Source: Daucus carota subsp. sativus (lineage: Eukaryota > Streptophyta > Magnoliopsida > Apiales > Apiaceae). Taken from it: a stretch of DNA of 64,000 nucleotides. Positions 1 through 11,920 of this stretch are shown piece after piece (position 1 is the stretch's first letter; every line of letters starts with the position of its first letter). The stretch is from positions 37,513,296-37,577,295 of the forward strand of contig NC_030386.2 in NCBI RefSeq assembly GCF_001625215.2, read 5' to 3'. Under the pieces are notes generated by a model. The model made no database searches. It was given only the letters and a program-made list of their open reading frames with translations, and was not told where the DNA came from. The position numbers were made by a program, and so were the translations under genes.

Positions 1-720
1 AATTGCAGTTGGAACGTATTTTGCCACATTCTTAACAGCCATGCGCATCTAAAAATGTTGTAACCAATATGGTAGAATCGAAGGATGAGGATGACTTTAA
101 CAATACTAAATGTTCTCAAAAACCAAATGAAAACTTTAGGAAGAATAGCAAATAAAAGTAACAGACAATCCAGTAGATGCTCACATTATTAGACATAAAA
201 GCTTGATCCGGATTGTCCACTATTGGTGATAAAGTCCCATCATAGTCCAGGAACAAAACCACTTTCTTGTCCTTAGCATAAGTAGTTATTTTATCAAAGG
301 ATGCAAGTGCAGATGGATACTTGAGCTGCATTAAACCAGAAGAGCAGTTTAAGTTCAGGTGCTAATATAGGAAAAGGATAGATCTAATACCCAAACAAAA
401 AGCAGGAAAACTGTATGATAAAATTTACTTACCATCCAATTGCGGTATGCAATTTCTTTATCAGTTAATTCAGTGGCAGAATCTCTGGATGGCTCCAATT
501 GAGTGGGAGATGAAGATTTCATGGCATCTAACCAACCACTCAACCGTACATCATCGAGTAGGCCTGTCTTTTTCCTTGGAACTGTCAAGTGAAGACTTGA
601 AGAGGACACTGCACCCGAGGTAGGATATTTCGGCAGACCTGAATGTGGGCCTAATCTTGAATTGTTCTTCGGAGATGAATTATTGAGAACTGAAGCATTG
701 TGATTTGTTTCCAATTCCAT
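1..720 (-). CDS. TPP: trehalose-6-phosphate phosphatase, 5' part (three exons, runs off left edge)
   Basis: Enzyme that removes phosphate from trehalose-6-phosphate, a sugar-status signal in plants. Exons on the minus strand are 720-433, 325-185 and 48-1; all junctions are GT-AG and phase 0. Exon 1 encodes 96 residues of a variable N-terminal extension ending AYRNWM. Exon 2 encodes [10 protein letters not shown] and then the HAD-phosphatase motif [14 protein letters not shown], with the catalytic aspartates at about residues 123 and 125. Exon 3 begins [11 protein letters not shown] and is cut by the window edge. The ATG at 720 is the first in-frame Met after a 5'UTR acceptor at 752/751. The rest of the HAD domain lies outside the window, so completeness cannot be judged. 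Family assignment is firm; which TPP paralogue it is remains open. Confidence 0.95.
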
Positions 721-750
721 TAGATACAGTTTGTGTTAGATACAGTTTTC

Positions 751-2128
751 CTGAAATGACAAACAAGCATATCAGATCAATATGTCACAACCATAGATGC
801 TATACAAGCAAGCATTCACTTCTACTGTTCAACAGTTGCTACAAGTACGAAACAGATCCTAGACGGTCTTTAAGACCAATAGTCAGAAACTAAGAAAAGA
901 GAGTACTAGTACACAGATACGCTAAAATTGGAACCTTATGCACATATCAGTAAAAATTGAAAAGTGACGTCTAGACTGGCTTGTATAAGAATTAGAGGCA
1001 AAACAATTGTCTTAAGCTTCAGTAAGCTACATATAAGCACTGAATAACTCAGAGTTTTGCAAACACTGCTATCAGAAAGATTCTTCTACACTTTAGATGG
1101 TCATACTAATTTACCCCAACTTAGTTGAAAAAATTGAAACGCCACCCAACAACCACTTCAAACAACAAAGTAACTCGAATAGCTGTCAAGAAAGAAAACA
1201 AAACACTAAACAGATGTAATGGTGAGACTGTAGAGATACCATGTGCTCTTTCTATACAATATAAAATAGCCGAAGAAATTATTGGAGTTCCAGTTCCAAC
1301 TACATGTTACACATGGAAATAAACACATATCATTAGTTCTTTCCAAAAAGGAGCTAGTATTAAAATGTAATTGGCCCACAAAACCGGATTCATGAAGAAA
1401 TATTTCTGCAGCCAATAAGAACTTTATTAAATTACTATAACCACATGGCAATAAACTAGTAATGTAGCAACCACACATCCTCCGTCTAAATCAAGTAAAA
1501 GGGGGCAGGTACATTTGTACCGATTAAGAAGCTTTCTATTGGCTAAAAACATCCCTAATGGAGCAGGTGATTGTAAAAAATTGAACTGTCGGCTGACACT
1601 ATACCACATTGTCACACCAAATATTAAACGTACCTAATTACCAATTATACATTCGAAAGTGGCCTTTCATCACAATTCCACATTCTTGAGAGTGGCCTAA
1701 CTTCACGAGAAATTTCTCGCAGGAATCTTCAATAACCTAACCAACTCTAATTGATTCTTGATTAGTACACTAAAATTATCACAAAATTCTATTCAAAAAA
1801 ACACAAGAAAAAGTCGCACCGACACGACAAGGAAAAAAATTAATGCACCACATCACAGAAATAAACAACACAATGTCCACATAGTTGCAGTTAGCTATGA
1901 ACAGAAATAACCGAATTAGTAACAGAAATATAACAAACTCAACCACTAGCAAATAACAAACAAACACATACATAACCAGAAAATTGAATCTAAACTATTA
2001 TTTCTAACACAAAAAGTCCAGGCCAGATATAGATAATCACTTTATTTAAACTAATTGCGAAATAAATAAATCTGATTGGAAGGGTTTGAAAATGAGAATA
2101 CAAGTAGCGAAAAAATAAGGGGATTTAC
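751..2128 (-). other. 5'UTR intron of the TPP gene
   Basis: On the minus strand a CCAAG/GTAAATCC donor lies at 2128/2127 and a polypyrimidine ATTTCAG acceptor at 752/751, leaving 30 nt of 5'UTR before the ATG. No credible coding region lies inside, only short frames without family features. Long leader introns are common in plant TPP genes. Inferred from splice consensus only; no transcript evidence. Confidence 0.6.
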
Positions 2129-2230
2129 CTTGGAAATGGTGAGAAGAGCGATGGTGTGTTGTGTGTGTGTGTGTAGTTTTATGTTTGTGTGTATAGGTGG
2201 GGGAGAAGAAGGGGAAAAAGAGTAGCGGGG

Positions 2231-2240
2231 GTTTTATATA
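2231..2240 (-). promoter_or_regulatory. TATA box of the TPP gene
   Basis: Minus strand reads TATATAAAAC. Transcription would start about 30 bp downstream, near 2205, giving a short first exon up to the donor at 2128. A GT-rich microsatellite (2157-2175) lies in the inferred leader. Confidence 0.6.
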
Positions 2241-2921
2241 GGTGGGAGATTTGATATTGAAAGATGGAGACGTGTCCACTAATCAAATTTTCTGATGTTT
2301 TTATAATCTTTGTTTGAATTTTTCAACTGTTAGTGACGCAGATTTTTATATTATTATAACTTTCTTTAAATACTTTCTCCCTGAGATTAAAATTGACATC
2401 CTTTTATTTCTCAAAAAAAAAATTGGCATCCTTTATTTTGCTCCATCAAATTGGTTAATTTCATATTTTATATTATTAATTTTAATAATTAACAAAAATA
2501 CTAGAAAAGGTATGGATATTAAAAATATATATATTATAAATTCGCCTACTTTATTATAAGAATTAAAATAAGTTAAATTTGAACAGAATCATTTCTTAAA
2601 AGATTAGAATCAAAGTGGTAAAGGACTATTTATTATAAAATAATTTTCATATCACTTGATGTGATATTTCATGAGATTCCAAGGAATCTTTTTGATTTTA
2701 AATAACTAAATTGATCGACTAAATCTTGAGCATCTTGACCAATTTAGTTTTTGTATATTACTACTTATTAAGTTCCGTTTTTTGTTTTTGTTATTTTAAA
2801 TATAGAAATTTTTTTTAACGGCGAGGAAAACGTTTAACCATTTATTAACGAGAGGGGTCCACGCCGATGACAGGGTGTCGACGTGGAGCATTGACTTTTC
2901 TTGAACGTATATGGAAACATT

Positions 2922-3168
2922 GTGGGCGTTTGGGTAACCTTAAAATAAGTGTTTTTTGCTTAAAATAAATAAGTGGAGCAGAAGTTAGAAGTAAATTAAG
3001 ACTTATAAGTGGTTAAAGTGTTTGGCAAATAAGTAGAAGTCCTGAAACAAAAGCTAGCATTCCTAGCTTTTTATAAGTGCTTCTTGACTTCTTACACAAA
3101 CGGTACGAATAAGTGCTTATAACTTATAATCCAGAAGCTGGGCTTTTAAGCCCTCCCCAAACACCCCC
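2922..3168. mobile_element. MITE-like element with about 13-bp imperfect terminal inverted repeats
   Basis: Ends read GTGGGCGTTTGGG and, on the other strand, GGGGGTGTTTGGGG, with 11 of 13 positions matching. The interior (TTATAAGTGG / CCACTTATAA-type segments) is itself partly self-complementary. ATT flanks both ends, but such a 3-bp duplication is weak evidence. No coding capacity. Superfamily unassigned. Confidence 0.45.
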
Positions 3169-3645
3169 ATTAATTGTTTATGTAGAGTAGGAGCTGATGT
3201 GGCTGGTTGAAAATGGACCCATGAAAGTAAAATGCCAGTTTCGCTTTTTATTACAGCTGGTTGCTGACTCATCAAACAGGTCTTGAAAGGGGTCTAGTTT
3301 GGTGAGTTCGGCCCATCGTTACCTAGTACAATCATGTTCTGTGGCCTGTGCGGCTCGTGAATGTATCTGGTCAATTTTGTACACAGAATATTACTCCCTC
3401 CTTGGTGTGCTGGTTTACGTTCAGGCATTTTGAAACTCCTTTATATAAAATATATTGGTAAAAAAAAAAAAAGAGTTTAAATATCAGAATTTAATTCCGA
3501 AATTTTTTTTAAAAATATTTATATTAGAACTATATTTTGAATGAGTTTGAAAAAACATGCTGAAAAGTAACATAAAAAATGAGGGGATAGAGGGAGTACA
3601 TTTTAATATTATTTTTTTAAAAATAAATCATTTATTACTGAAACG

Positions 3646-3996
3646 CAGTGTTACAGAAATCGGGAATCGGACATAATCGGTTGAGCTACCGATTCAAGGA
3701 TTAATCGGAAATCGGGGATTAATCGGAAGGATTAATCGGAGTTAAAATCGGATTTATTTTAATGTTAAAATATTATTTAAATTTAGTTATTATTATATTA
3801 GCTATTTAGTAACTAATATATTTATTATATTTATAAACTCTATAATTATTCATATTTAAAGTAATATAGTATTTTAATTTTAATAATTTATCACATATAC
3901 TTCGATTATGAAATATATATAAGGATTAATCGGATTTCAAAAATCGGATCGGTGACCGACCTTGCTGGAGATTAATCGGGGATTTTTAGAACACTG
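3646..3996. mobile_element. hAT-type MITE with 8-bp target duplication
   Basis: The element starts CAGTGTTACAG and ends AACACTG (reverse complement CAGTGTT). It is flanked on both sides by the same 8 bp, CTGAAACG (3638-3645 and 3997-4004), the target-site length of hAT transposons. Subterminal regions carry many copies of ATTAATCGG and AATCGG motifs near both ends, like the transposase-binding subterminal repeats of hAT elements. AT-rich interior, no open reading frame. Confidence 0.8.
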
Positions 3997-4978
3997 CTGA
4001 AACGTAGGTCAAACACTCAAACTCATTAATACAAAGTTGAGGTTTATTATATTGATGGTATTAAGCTAAAAAGTCATCCCGAAAATGAGGGCATGTTTTC
4101 GATAAAAGTTCTATATTTATCTAATTTTTTTAAAATAATATAAGAAAGTTGTTAATATTTATTTTTATTAAAAATAAATAATTATTTTCAGAAAAAAAGG
4201 AGATATTTCTCATCTTCTTTCGAGAAATAAAGACTTATTTATAAAACATTAAACACCCTCAATTAACTAAAAATGAAAGGCATCGCACCTCTTACCATTT
4301 AAATTATGAATATAATATTAATTTCCCTCCAATCTGTCTTTTAATTAATTTTTACGTCTCTTTTATATTAAAAAAATAAAAAAAATGAACAATGAGTTAA
4401 AATATAAAATAAAACATTGAAATTCTCATATTTTTTCAATATATTAACTCACTCGGAATCACATATCATAATATTATTTATATTATTGTTTAAGAAATGA
4501 TTTACTAGCAATGCAGATGCTTTTATAACCTACATGACATGAAGTCAAAAGTATAATAACAATAAATTTGATAACTCCCCTGAATAATGATTATATTTTT
4601 AATCTCAATTCAGTTTTTGACTTGACACACAAATATATACTTTTTATCTTAAAATTTAAAATGAGAAAAAAAAAAAGAAAAAAAAAAGAGGAACCAATCT
4701 TAAGTAAATTAAGCTAATTGGAAATTTTAACGGAAACTGGAGAACAATAATCCAGAACAGAAACTAGCTCACATGGCAACGAGATCAAGTGTGTAAGCAA
4801 AATGCAAAGCCAATACACAACGCTGTTTAACCTGCAATACAAGATGATGAACGGTCTTCCAGGAATTAAAGTTAAAATAAGATCTAGCTTACAAGCATTG
4901 GCATGCTCTCAAGTCTCGAGAGTACTAAATAGAGAGGACCTGCGACGAAAATACAACACCATTGGGGATCTCACTGTT
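3997..4978. other. AT-rich intergenic stretch and 3'UTR of BAG7
   Basis: No credible gene is seen. 4005-4700 is simple AT-rich DNA with A-runs near 4670-4690. The right part, about 4720-4978, is likely 3'UTR of the minus-strand BAG7 gene. Confidence 0.5.
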
Positions 4979-7571
4979 CTACGACGATACATCTTCTTCC
5001 TCACTGATCATTTGGACAACCTGTGCCACACCTGCAGCAATTTCCTTTTGAATGACGCCATCAGGCATATCAAATGTTCTTCTCCTCATTGAGAGAGACC
5101 TTCCTTGAGGCTGGGGGTCTACAACATCTAGCATTGCTTCCAACTCATCCACCATTGACCTCTTTGCAGCTCGCACCATAACATCAGCACCCTATAGAGT
5201 ATAGACAAATAGTAAATGGAAAACGTATTCCGGTGCAAAAAAAATCAATAAAATAGCTAAAACCAGAAAGCTTTAAGTTATTTGCAAAAGGTAGAAAACC
5301 TTTCACATAAATATGATAAAATGCAATGTGAGTTGGTACGCCAGAATTTACATAAATTACACCATACATATTTGTGAGTTGTCATTCTGAAATGGTACAA
5401 TTTAAAGTCAGCGTGAAGTTGACTATATGCAGAATAACATAGCATTATTCACGTGAGCAGCAAACATGCGAGAACAAACAATAACATAGCATTATTCACA
5501 TGAGCAGAAAACATGCGAGAACGTCAAAAAATGCATGTAATAGATAAAACATTAACTTCTAAACATTTAGTTCTGAAATGATGAAAAAGTGCATTTTCTC
5601 ACTGGGCACAACCATCATAATGGTGGCGGGATAATGCAACGCCACACATATTGTCAAATATTGCACAGATATGTTCTGTATATTATATATATTATTTAAT
5701 TCAGACACAAAAAACTCAATTTACCGCTTCAAGCACATCTACTTTGGTCATAAGTCATAACCCTTCCTTCCCACAACAAATTCTCAGAAACCATTAGATC
5801 TGCAGATTACATGCTATTGATTCTAGGGGCAACAGATGAGACTAAGCAAGACTGACCCTAAAATTATATAGCGTCAAGCAAAAACAACAGTACGGGTAGT
5901 GTGAGCAACCAATTATACCAATCTTCACGCAAATATGCAACTTGTCATATTGAAAACCAACATTCAGCAACTGGTGTGTGTGTGTGTGTGTGTGGAGTAT
6001 ATACAATATTTAATGATCAAGAAAAAGCACAACACAGGTACTGAAATTTCTAAAACTAGCCTGAGAAGAATACAAATACACAAGCAGCGCAAACAATACC
6101 TCAATAGCATCAACAGTGAGAAGCAGCACAATAATCCTCTCAGAGAACTTTTGCCTCTCTTCAGCATTAAGAGTCAGCCGACGACGGTAAGTAAAATTAT
6201 TAAACAAGGCCCTGAGCTCCTTCAGCTTAGCTTTTGCCACTGCCAGCTCACGGAGTGCACGGAGCGCCTGAGACCTCCGAATGAGATAAGCCCTAAAGCT
6301 CACTTGTATCATAATTGCTGCATCTTGATAGGACAACTCCTTCCTCTTCCCCTTGCTCTTTGCAGCAGCTCTCTTAGCAAATGCCTACAACATGACAAAC
6401 TAACTACTTGAAAAAACATATCTATCACATCTAATCTTAGAAATGATAGGCCAAGTGCTTTTACACCAATAGAACAGACGCAATCAGAGATCTTTTACAT
6501 TTAAAGTTGCCTACTTAAAGGCTTAACTATCGTCGACTTACATTTCGGTTACCAACTCACATACTGAAACTTTTATGACTATGAGGAAGAAACAACTAAA
6601 AGCACAACAAGTGTCTCTGTGTGTGTGTTATATACAAACTATGATGTCCCGAAAACAAGAATATCTTAATTTCTACTACAAATGCCCTAGATTTGTAGAA
6701 TAACAGTAGTCTGGCCCGTGATTCATAGTTTCATAACTATAAATACATAACCAAACAAATTAACCAATAAAATTACAAACCAACTACTTAAAAAACAGAT
6801 CTTCAACATCTAATCAAATCAAAACATCTTAATTAATTGATCATTCACATATAAACCTCGAATTATCATATCAAGCGAAAACCATCAATTGAGCTCCAAA
6901 TCACAAAAATATCCGAAAGAAACAACAAAAACTACATAAAGCGAGAGTATCTTTATACAAAAATCTACCTGTCTGAGCACAATGGCGCCCTGATCAGCTT
7001 CTTCTTCTTCGATCTCGACGACACGAGCAGGAGCAGCCACTTTCTTGATCTTCTTGTAAACGACGTCGTTTTTCTTCTTCTTCTCCTTCTCCTTCTTCAA
7101 CTCACCCTCAGCATTGTCAACACAAGCTTCAAAAGTATACTTCCGATTCACCTTAGCGTTGTCCCCTTTGCCTTTAATCTGCGCCGTCCATTTGTACGAC
7201 TTCTCCTCCTTCTTCTTCCCCCCTTTAATCTCAGTCGTCAATTTGTACTTGCGATCCAGACCGTCCTTTTCATCGCTGCTGATCTCGGCCGTCCACGTGT
7301 ACTTGCGATCTAGCTTTGGCTTGGGCTTGGGAGGGAGGATGGTGGACTCGAGCGCCGTGAGGCGGTCGGAGAGGGACTGGAGGTAGAACTCGGTGGGGGT
7401 AACTCGGCGAGTCACGAGTTGAGTTGGGGGCTCGAGGAGGTCGAAGAAGGGGGGTGTGACGAGGAGATCAAGGGGCTGGGTGAGAAAGGGGGAGAAGATT
7501 TGGGTGGTTTGTTCGAAGAAGAGAGAAGGGGTGGTGAGGTCGATGAGTTCGAGTGCGGTGAGTCGACTCAT
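4979..7571 (-). CDS. BAG7: BAG7-type co-chaperone with IQ motif and BAG domain (three exons)
   Basis: BAG proteins bind Hsp70-type chaperones through the BAG domain; Arabidopsis BAG7 is an ER protein of the unfolded-protein response. Exons are 7571-6969, 6384-6100 and 5191-4979, all phase 0, giving 366 residues. The N-terminal half carries four degenerate copies of a RKYTWTAEI-like unit (residues about 89-97, 107-116, 125-133, 143-151), then a Lys/Glu-rich stretch. The calmodulin-binding IQ motif (IQVSFRAYLIRRS) is at about 226-238 and is followed directly by the BAG helices (ALRALRELAVAKAKLKELR and on to the DELEAMLDVVDPQ block). The C-terminus ends EEEDVSS. It is shorter than Arabidopsis BAG7 as I recall it (about 446), mostly in the N-terminal half. 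A GT microsatellite at 5973-5994 lies in intron 2. Confidence 0.92.
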
Positions 7572-7681
7572 TGTTGAGTTGCGTTTAGCGAGTTGGGGAG
7601 TGTGAGATAGTGAGATGTGAAAGAGCGAAACAGGGGAGAAGTGAAGATGACATTATTATTGTGAGTTGGTGGATGATATAG

Positions 7682-7687
7682 CACGTG
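7682..7687. promoter_or_regulatory. G-box (CACGTG) upstream of BAG7
   Basis: Perfect palindrome CACGTG about 110 bp upstream of the BAG7 ATG, next to a CTATAT sequence on the minus strand (7675-7681) that could act as TATA. The close spacing to that TATA-like site makes function uncertain. G-boxes are bound by bZIP/bHLH factors. Confidence 0.4.
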
Positions 7688-8586
7688 AGATTTCAGCAGC
7701 TGTGTGTCATTATTATCTACTCAATTATTACCCAAGAATTTATTAAATTGTAGATAAGGAACTTGGACTTTATTTATTGAATTTTTTGTTAAGGTCCGGT
7801 ACGGTATACTACGTCGATGGGAAAAAATTTCAAATAATATAATTTTATATTTTTAATGCGTATGGATAATGGAAAATTATCCTATATCGAAATTTTTACG
7901 TCTATATTGTTTTTTAGAATATAAACTATAAATACACATATATTCTGGATCATACCTCATCTTATTAACTTTGAGTCTAGTTAGTATTATAAAAATTGTC
8001 AATTAAGCTAAATTTATTGCCTTATTGGTGTGAATAAATATAATTTAGAATTTGGAAAATGCTATATATATAAAAAGTCTTTTTAATTTTTTTCGAAGTA
8101 TAATTGATAATATGTTAATTGATTTTATTCATAATATTAAAAGTAGAATCTTATATGTACATAAATCACCCCATTAAAATTAGCATTTATTTGTCAAAGT
8201 TCGAGAAATTATTTTTGAAAACTTTAGCCGAAAAAGTAGAATACATGCTTATTGTGAATTTAATTTTATTGGATAGTAGTCATTAGAGCAATTTTAAAAG
8301 ATAAAAAAAACTGTTTAAATAATTAAATGGTCATAATTAACATCTGAACTTTAAGGAAGATGGCGACAAAAAGTTAACATCGGCAAAGAATCTGCAAAAG
8401 AGAACCGAAAGATACACATGAATAGTGAGATAATGGGTGTGTGCGTGGGGCAGCACATGGACCGGCGAACGGCCCAAAGGCACCAAAATGTGTGCATATT
8501 CATTTTCACATGTAATATTCCTCCGACACGTATTTCTTGTTCACTTTTTCTTTTTCAATTTTACGTTTCTTGTCTTTTTTTCGGTA
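7688..8586. other. intergenic, no gene seen
   Basis: AT-rich DNA between the BAG7 promoter and the left Helitron terminus. Short frames at 8418-8667 overlap the Helitron end and have no family features. Confidence 0.5.
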
Positions 8587-8869
8587 CTAGCCTTTTTGGC
8601 CCGTGCTACGCACACGGGTATTGATTCTTTGATTTTTTATCAACTTAACCTATACTTTCTGTCGTGAATAACCCCAAATCTGACGGGTAATAAGCGCAGT
8701 CAAACTACTTATTTATGAGTTTTAAGTTATAAAATTTAACGTGTTTATTAACATTTTGGCCCGTGCTACGCACACGGGTATGATTTTTTGTTTTTTTATC
8801 TAATTAACCTATACAATTTTTATTAACAAACAATATGATATGAGATATAATATGAGATATTAACAAAGA

Positions 8870-9940
8870 TGTTCTGTATTGGAGTTGGTCAGGGAAGAGT
8901 TTCACCACAAAGGACTGTTATATGGCTTTGTCTAATGTGTCATTACAAAGCCCGGTTTACCTATCATTTTGGAAACTCGAATTCCGCCTAAAGTACACTT
9001 TTTTCTCTGGAAAGTGGAGCATAAAATTCTTCCCACCAAAGCTTTTTTGGCTGGAAGATTACATGGTATTAATCTATCTCCAACTTGTGGCTGGTGCTTG
9101 ATGAAAGATGAATCCTTAGAGCATCTATTCCTTGAATGTGAGATTGCAAAGTGGTGTTGGGAAGAAATATGTAAGTCCTGGAGCATAAAATGGAATCAAT
9201 TTAGCCAAGTGGATTTTGCACTATCTAAATTACTGGAGCACAAAATGGAGGCAGAAGTAAAGGAAGCTTGGCAGATAGTGGTGTCAGCCACTATTTGGAC
9301 TATTTGGCTATTTAGAAATGCACTAATCTTCAATGAATGCAGAGCTGGTAAGATGGATGTTTTAAGAGTTCTGAGATTAAGAATTATCAAGTGGCTGGAA
9401 ATCAGTAAACTAGTTAGTGAAAACATGGAAAACCTGTTCTGGGTAAATCCAAAAGGTGCAATAAAAGTGAGTGCCAGTAAGCAATTCAATGACTTCTGGG
9501 AAAGCCTGTGGAATAGATATGATTGGGTGGTAGCTGTAGATGGTGCATTTACAAAGCATAAGTCCCCTCATGCACAAGCAGGAATTGGAGGTGTAATCAA
9601 GTCAAGTGGAGGTAATATGGAGTATGTGTTCTCAGGTCCCTCAAAGGCTAATCAAGCACTGGATGCGGAGAAGGAGGCATGCTTGCATGTACTGTGTGTA
9701 TTATCAAAGAAAATGCATGAAGATTTCAAGGTGGTTATCTGTTCAGACTCTGCTGAAACGATCTCTTATTTGGAAGGGTTGAGGTATGATCAAGCTGCAA
9801 GCAGAGAGCTCCCTTCCGATATTATATCAGCTTTGAAAAAGGTAGATTTCAAGTATGTTAATAGAAGGCTCAATATTGAAGCTGATGGGCTTGCAAAGGC
9901 AGGGATTAACAGGCCTAGGCTAGCGGAAGGTTGGGTGTAA
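8870..9940 (+). pseudogene. LINE ORF2 remnant: RT zinc-binding domain plus RNase H
   Basis: The longest open stretch is 8969-9940. Numbering from 8969, a zf-RVT motif C40-x2-C43...H52-x4-C57 is followed by a linker and a plant-LINE RNase H domain with all four acidic residues in place: AVDGAF (D191), LDAEKEA (E234), CSDSA (D260), EADGLAKAG (D306). The domain looks chemically intact. The start is not a real one: upstream, 8870-8977 encodes DVLYWSWSGKSFTTK...SFWKL in another frame. The expected WKLRIPPKV is broken by a one-base loss at about 8978. With RT missing this cannot be a functional transposase. Confidence 0.8.
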
Positions 9941-10285
9941 AGCCCATTTAAGCCCTTTTTTTTGGGCTGTTTTAAATTAAAATTGCAGCGTTATTGGTGT
10001 TTACAAAAGCTGTATACCTCAGTCAACTTGACCGTTGTTAACATGCAATCCTCGACGCGTCTTATATTCCCAAGCAATGAAATGAATTGCCATTGGCCTC
10101 TCCTATACAGGCATTTATATGCATGCGTATAGGGACTGTAAAAGAGTTATATAGGGACTATGAAAGAGTGCTGGGAAGGTGAATATATAGGGATTCTAGT
10201 GAATGATCAACGATCTCCTATAAGGTTATTCATTTCTCTCCCTCTCCTCTTTCACTATATTCTCTTCTCAAGCTTCATCTAGCTC

Positions 10286-11044
10286 ATGGACCCTAGCTGG
10301 ACTCCGCCAAAACGCAACTATGTGAAAATCAACATTCATGCCTCCACTCTAGCTGAGCCTCTGCAGAATGGCAATCGTAATGGAGTGGGAATGTTGGCTA
10401 GAAATAATAGAATGGAGTACTTATGGGGGCTCATGGGTCCGATGAAGGATGTTGGATTTTTGGAGCTGCAACTATGGGCTATTCACAAAGCCATGGTTAC
10501 GGCTTACAAAAAGAAGATTCCCAGGGTGATATTGGAGACGGATAATGCACATGCTTATGAAATACTCCTGGAGGATGATGCTGATTTGATTGAGGAGGAG
10601 GGTCTGGAAGAAGTAGTTAGGCAGATTAATAATATGAGCAGGACCTATAACGGCACAGTGCAGGAAAATGGAGTAAAGTGGGATTGTGAGCTTGTTTCTG
10701 TGAATGCATCAAGGAATAGGGCGGCTCTTTGCATGGCACAATACGGTATGTCAAATTTCAATTCCTTAGTTGAGGTACCTACCCCATTTGAAGATTTGCA
10801 GGAACAATTGGATATGGATATTGGTTTTGGTCCACGAGAGGATTTCCTGGAAGTGCAGCCCAACTTTGGTGAAGGAGAGGTTATGACAGCTTTGAGGGAT
10901 AGCAAGGGTAAGACGGTTATGGTTGATCTGACTGGTGAAGATGCCGTCTGGGGACAGCAGGGAAATGCAAGGAGGATGGCAGAAGGCAGAGGTGGCATAG
11001 GCAGCAGCAGCGGTCTCTCAGCTCAAGCAAAAGGAAGATTTTAA
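10286..11044 (+). CDS. second RNase H-like ORF of the LINE, catalytically degenerate
   Basis: Single open frame of 252 residues starting MDPSWTPPKRNYVKINIHAS. It has the outline of an RNase H type-1 fold: PPKRNYVKINIH in the first strand position, an E in FLELQLWAIHKAM (residue 60), and LETDNAHA (D86). The first catalytic Asp is replaced (INIHAS instead of VNVDGS-like) and the last Asp also appears lost (NRAALCMAQYG). Activity is therefore unlikely. Residues about 160-252 are acidic then Gly/Ser-rich with no recognised domain. It sits 346 bp after the first RNase H frame, upstream of the poly(A) end. The spacer includes pyrimidine-rich leader-like sequence (CTCTCCCTCTCCTCTTTCAC). It may be a LINE-associated protein or a separate expressed relic. 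Confidence 0.6.
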   Translation: MDPSWTPPKRNYVKINIHASTLAEPLQNGNRNGVGMLARNNRMEYLWGLMGPMKDVGFLELQLWAIHKAMVTAYKKKIPRVILETDNAHAYEILLEDDADLIEEEGLEEVVRQINNMSRTYNGTVQENGVKWDCELVSVNASRNRAALCMAQYGMSNFNSLVEVPTPFEDLQEQLDMDIGFGPREDFLEVQPNFGEGEVMTALRDSKGKTVMVDLTGEDAVWGQQGNARRMAEGRGGIGSSSGLSAQAKGRF

Positions 11045-11920
11045 TCATTTCTTCCTCCTGGTTTTATTTCCTGTTCAATGCTTGTCTTCTTTAGATCGTT
11101 GGTTGTTTCAATTTTCTTTCTGGTTTTGTTCTGGATCATTTGTAAGTGCATGGATTGCGGATGAATATTGTTGGTTTCTCTTGGGGCTGTGCTAATTTTG
11201 GCTTGTAAAGCCAGCCCCTGTTGGTGTTTTATGAATATTATAATATGGCTTATCAAAAAAAAAAATGAAAGGCACGTATGTAAGAGTTAAAATACTTGAG
11301 TTATGTTATTGGCGATCTGTACGTTGCAGATGTTAAAGATAATATATACGAATGTCGATTGAAAAAAAAAAATCACGAAAAAATATTTATAACGACGCGG
11401 ACTATATAAATCTTTGTATTTGGAAACATGACTTAACCTGATTATCCAGATTATAAATCTTCCATCCATTCTTTATTTATTAAATTAAGGTGAATATGTT
11501 GATGATAGAGTTTCCACCCGTCCTTAATAAAAATTGATAAATAGGTTAAGAAATAATTAACCTTAAACATCAATAAAGGAATACATATGTAGTCATAATT
11601 CAGTTACATTACTATAATTATATGCTACAATTATTGTCTATACCGAAAATTTATAGTAAAAAGATATACGTGATAAATATCTATATAATAGATACTGTAT
11701 TGATTTTATAACAGAATAGATTTTTCATTAGTATCATTGATATAACCAAATATTTAATATAATAATAATATTTCAAGTTCAGAATAAAAATTTATAAGTT
11801 TATGGATCAATAATCAAATCATTGTTTGTATGGTTAATATAATGAAAAAAATAGGTAATTGTTTCTAAAATATTTAAAAAATTCATGAAAATAGTAATGA
11901 CTATATAATTAATATTTCTC

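Larger units (their letters stand above)
8853..11265 (+). mobile_element. 5'-truncated LINE (L1-type) inserted in a Helitron repeat unit
   Basis: Coding homology starts near 8870 (DVLYWSWSGKSFTTKDCY) inside the reverse-transcriptase zinc-binding region, so the endonuclease and RT are missing. The 3' end is an 11-bp A tail (11255-11265). The left flank ends GATATGAGATATAA and the right flank resumes TGAAAGGCACGTATG, which in the intact repeat unit are separated by only a few bases. The insertion is therefore nested in the Helitron array; a clear target duplication was not found. It contains two RNase H-like frames, listed separately. Confidence 0.75.

Noticed and set aside
5935..6411. Plus-strand open frame of 158 residues
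   Set aside because: It is the antisense of BAG7 exon 2 plus intron DNA with a GT microsatellite; the minus-strand reading has clear IQ and BAG motifs.
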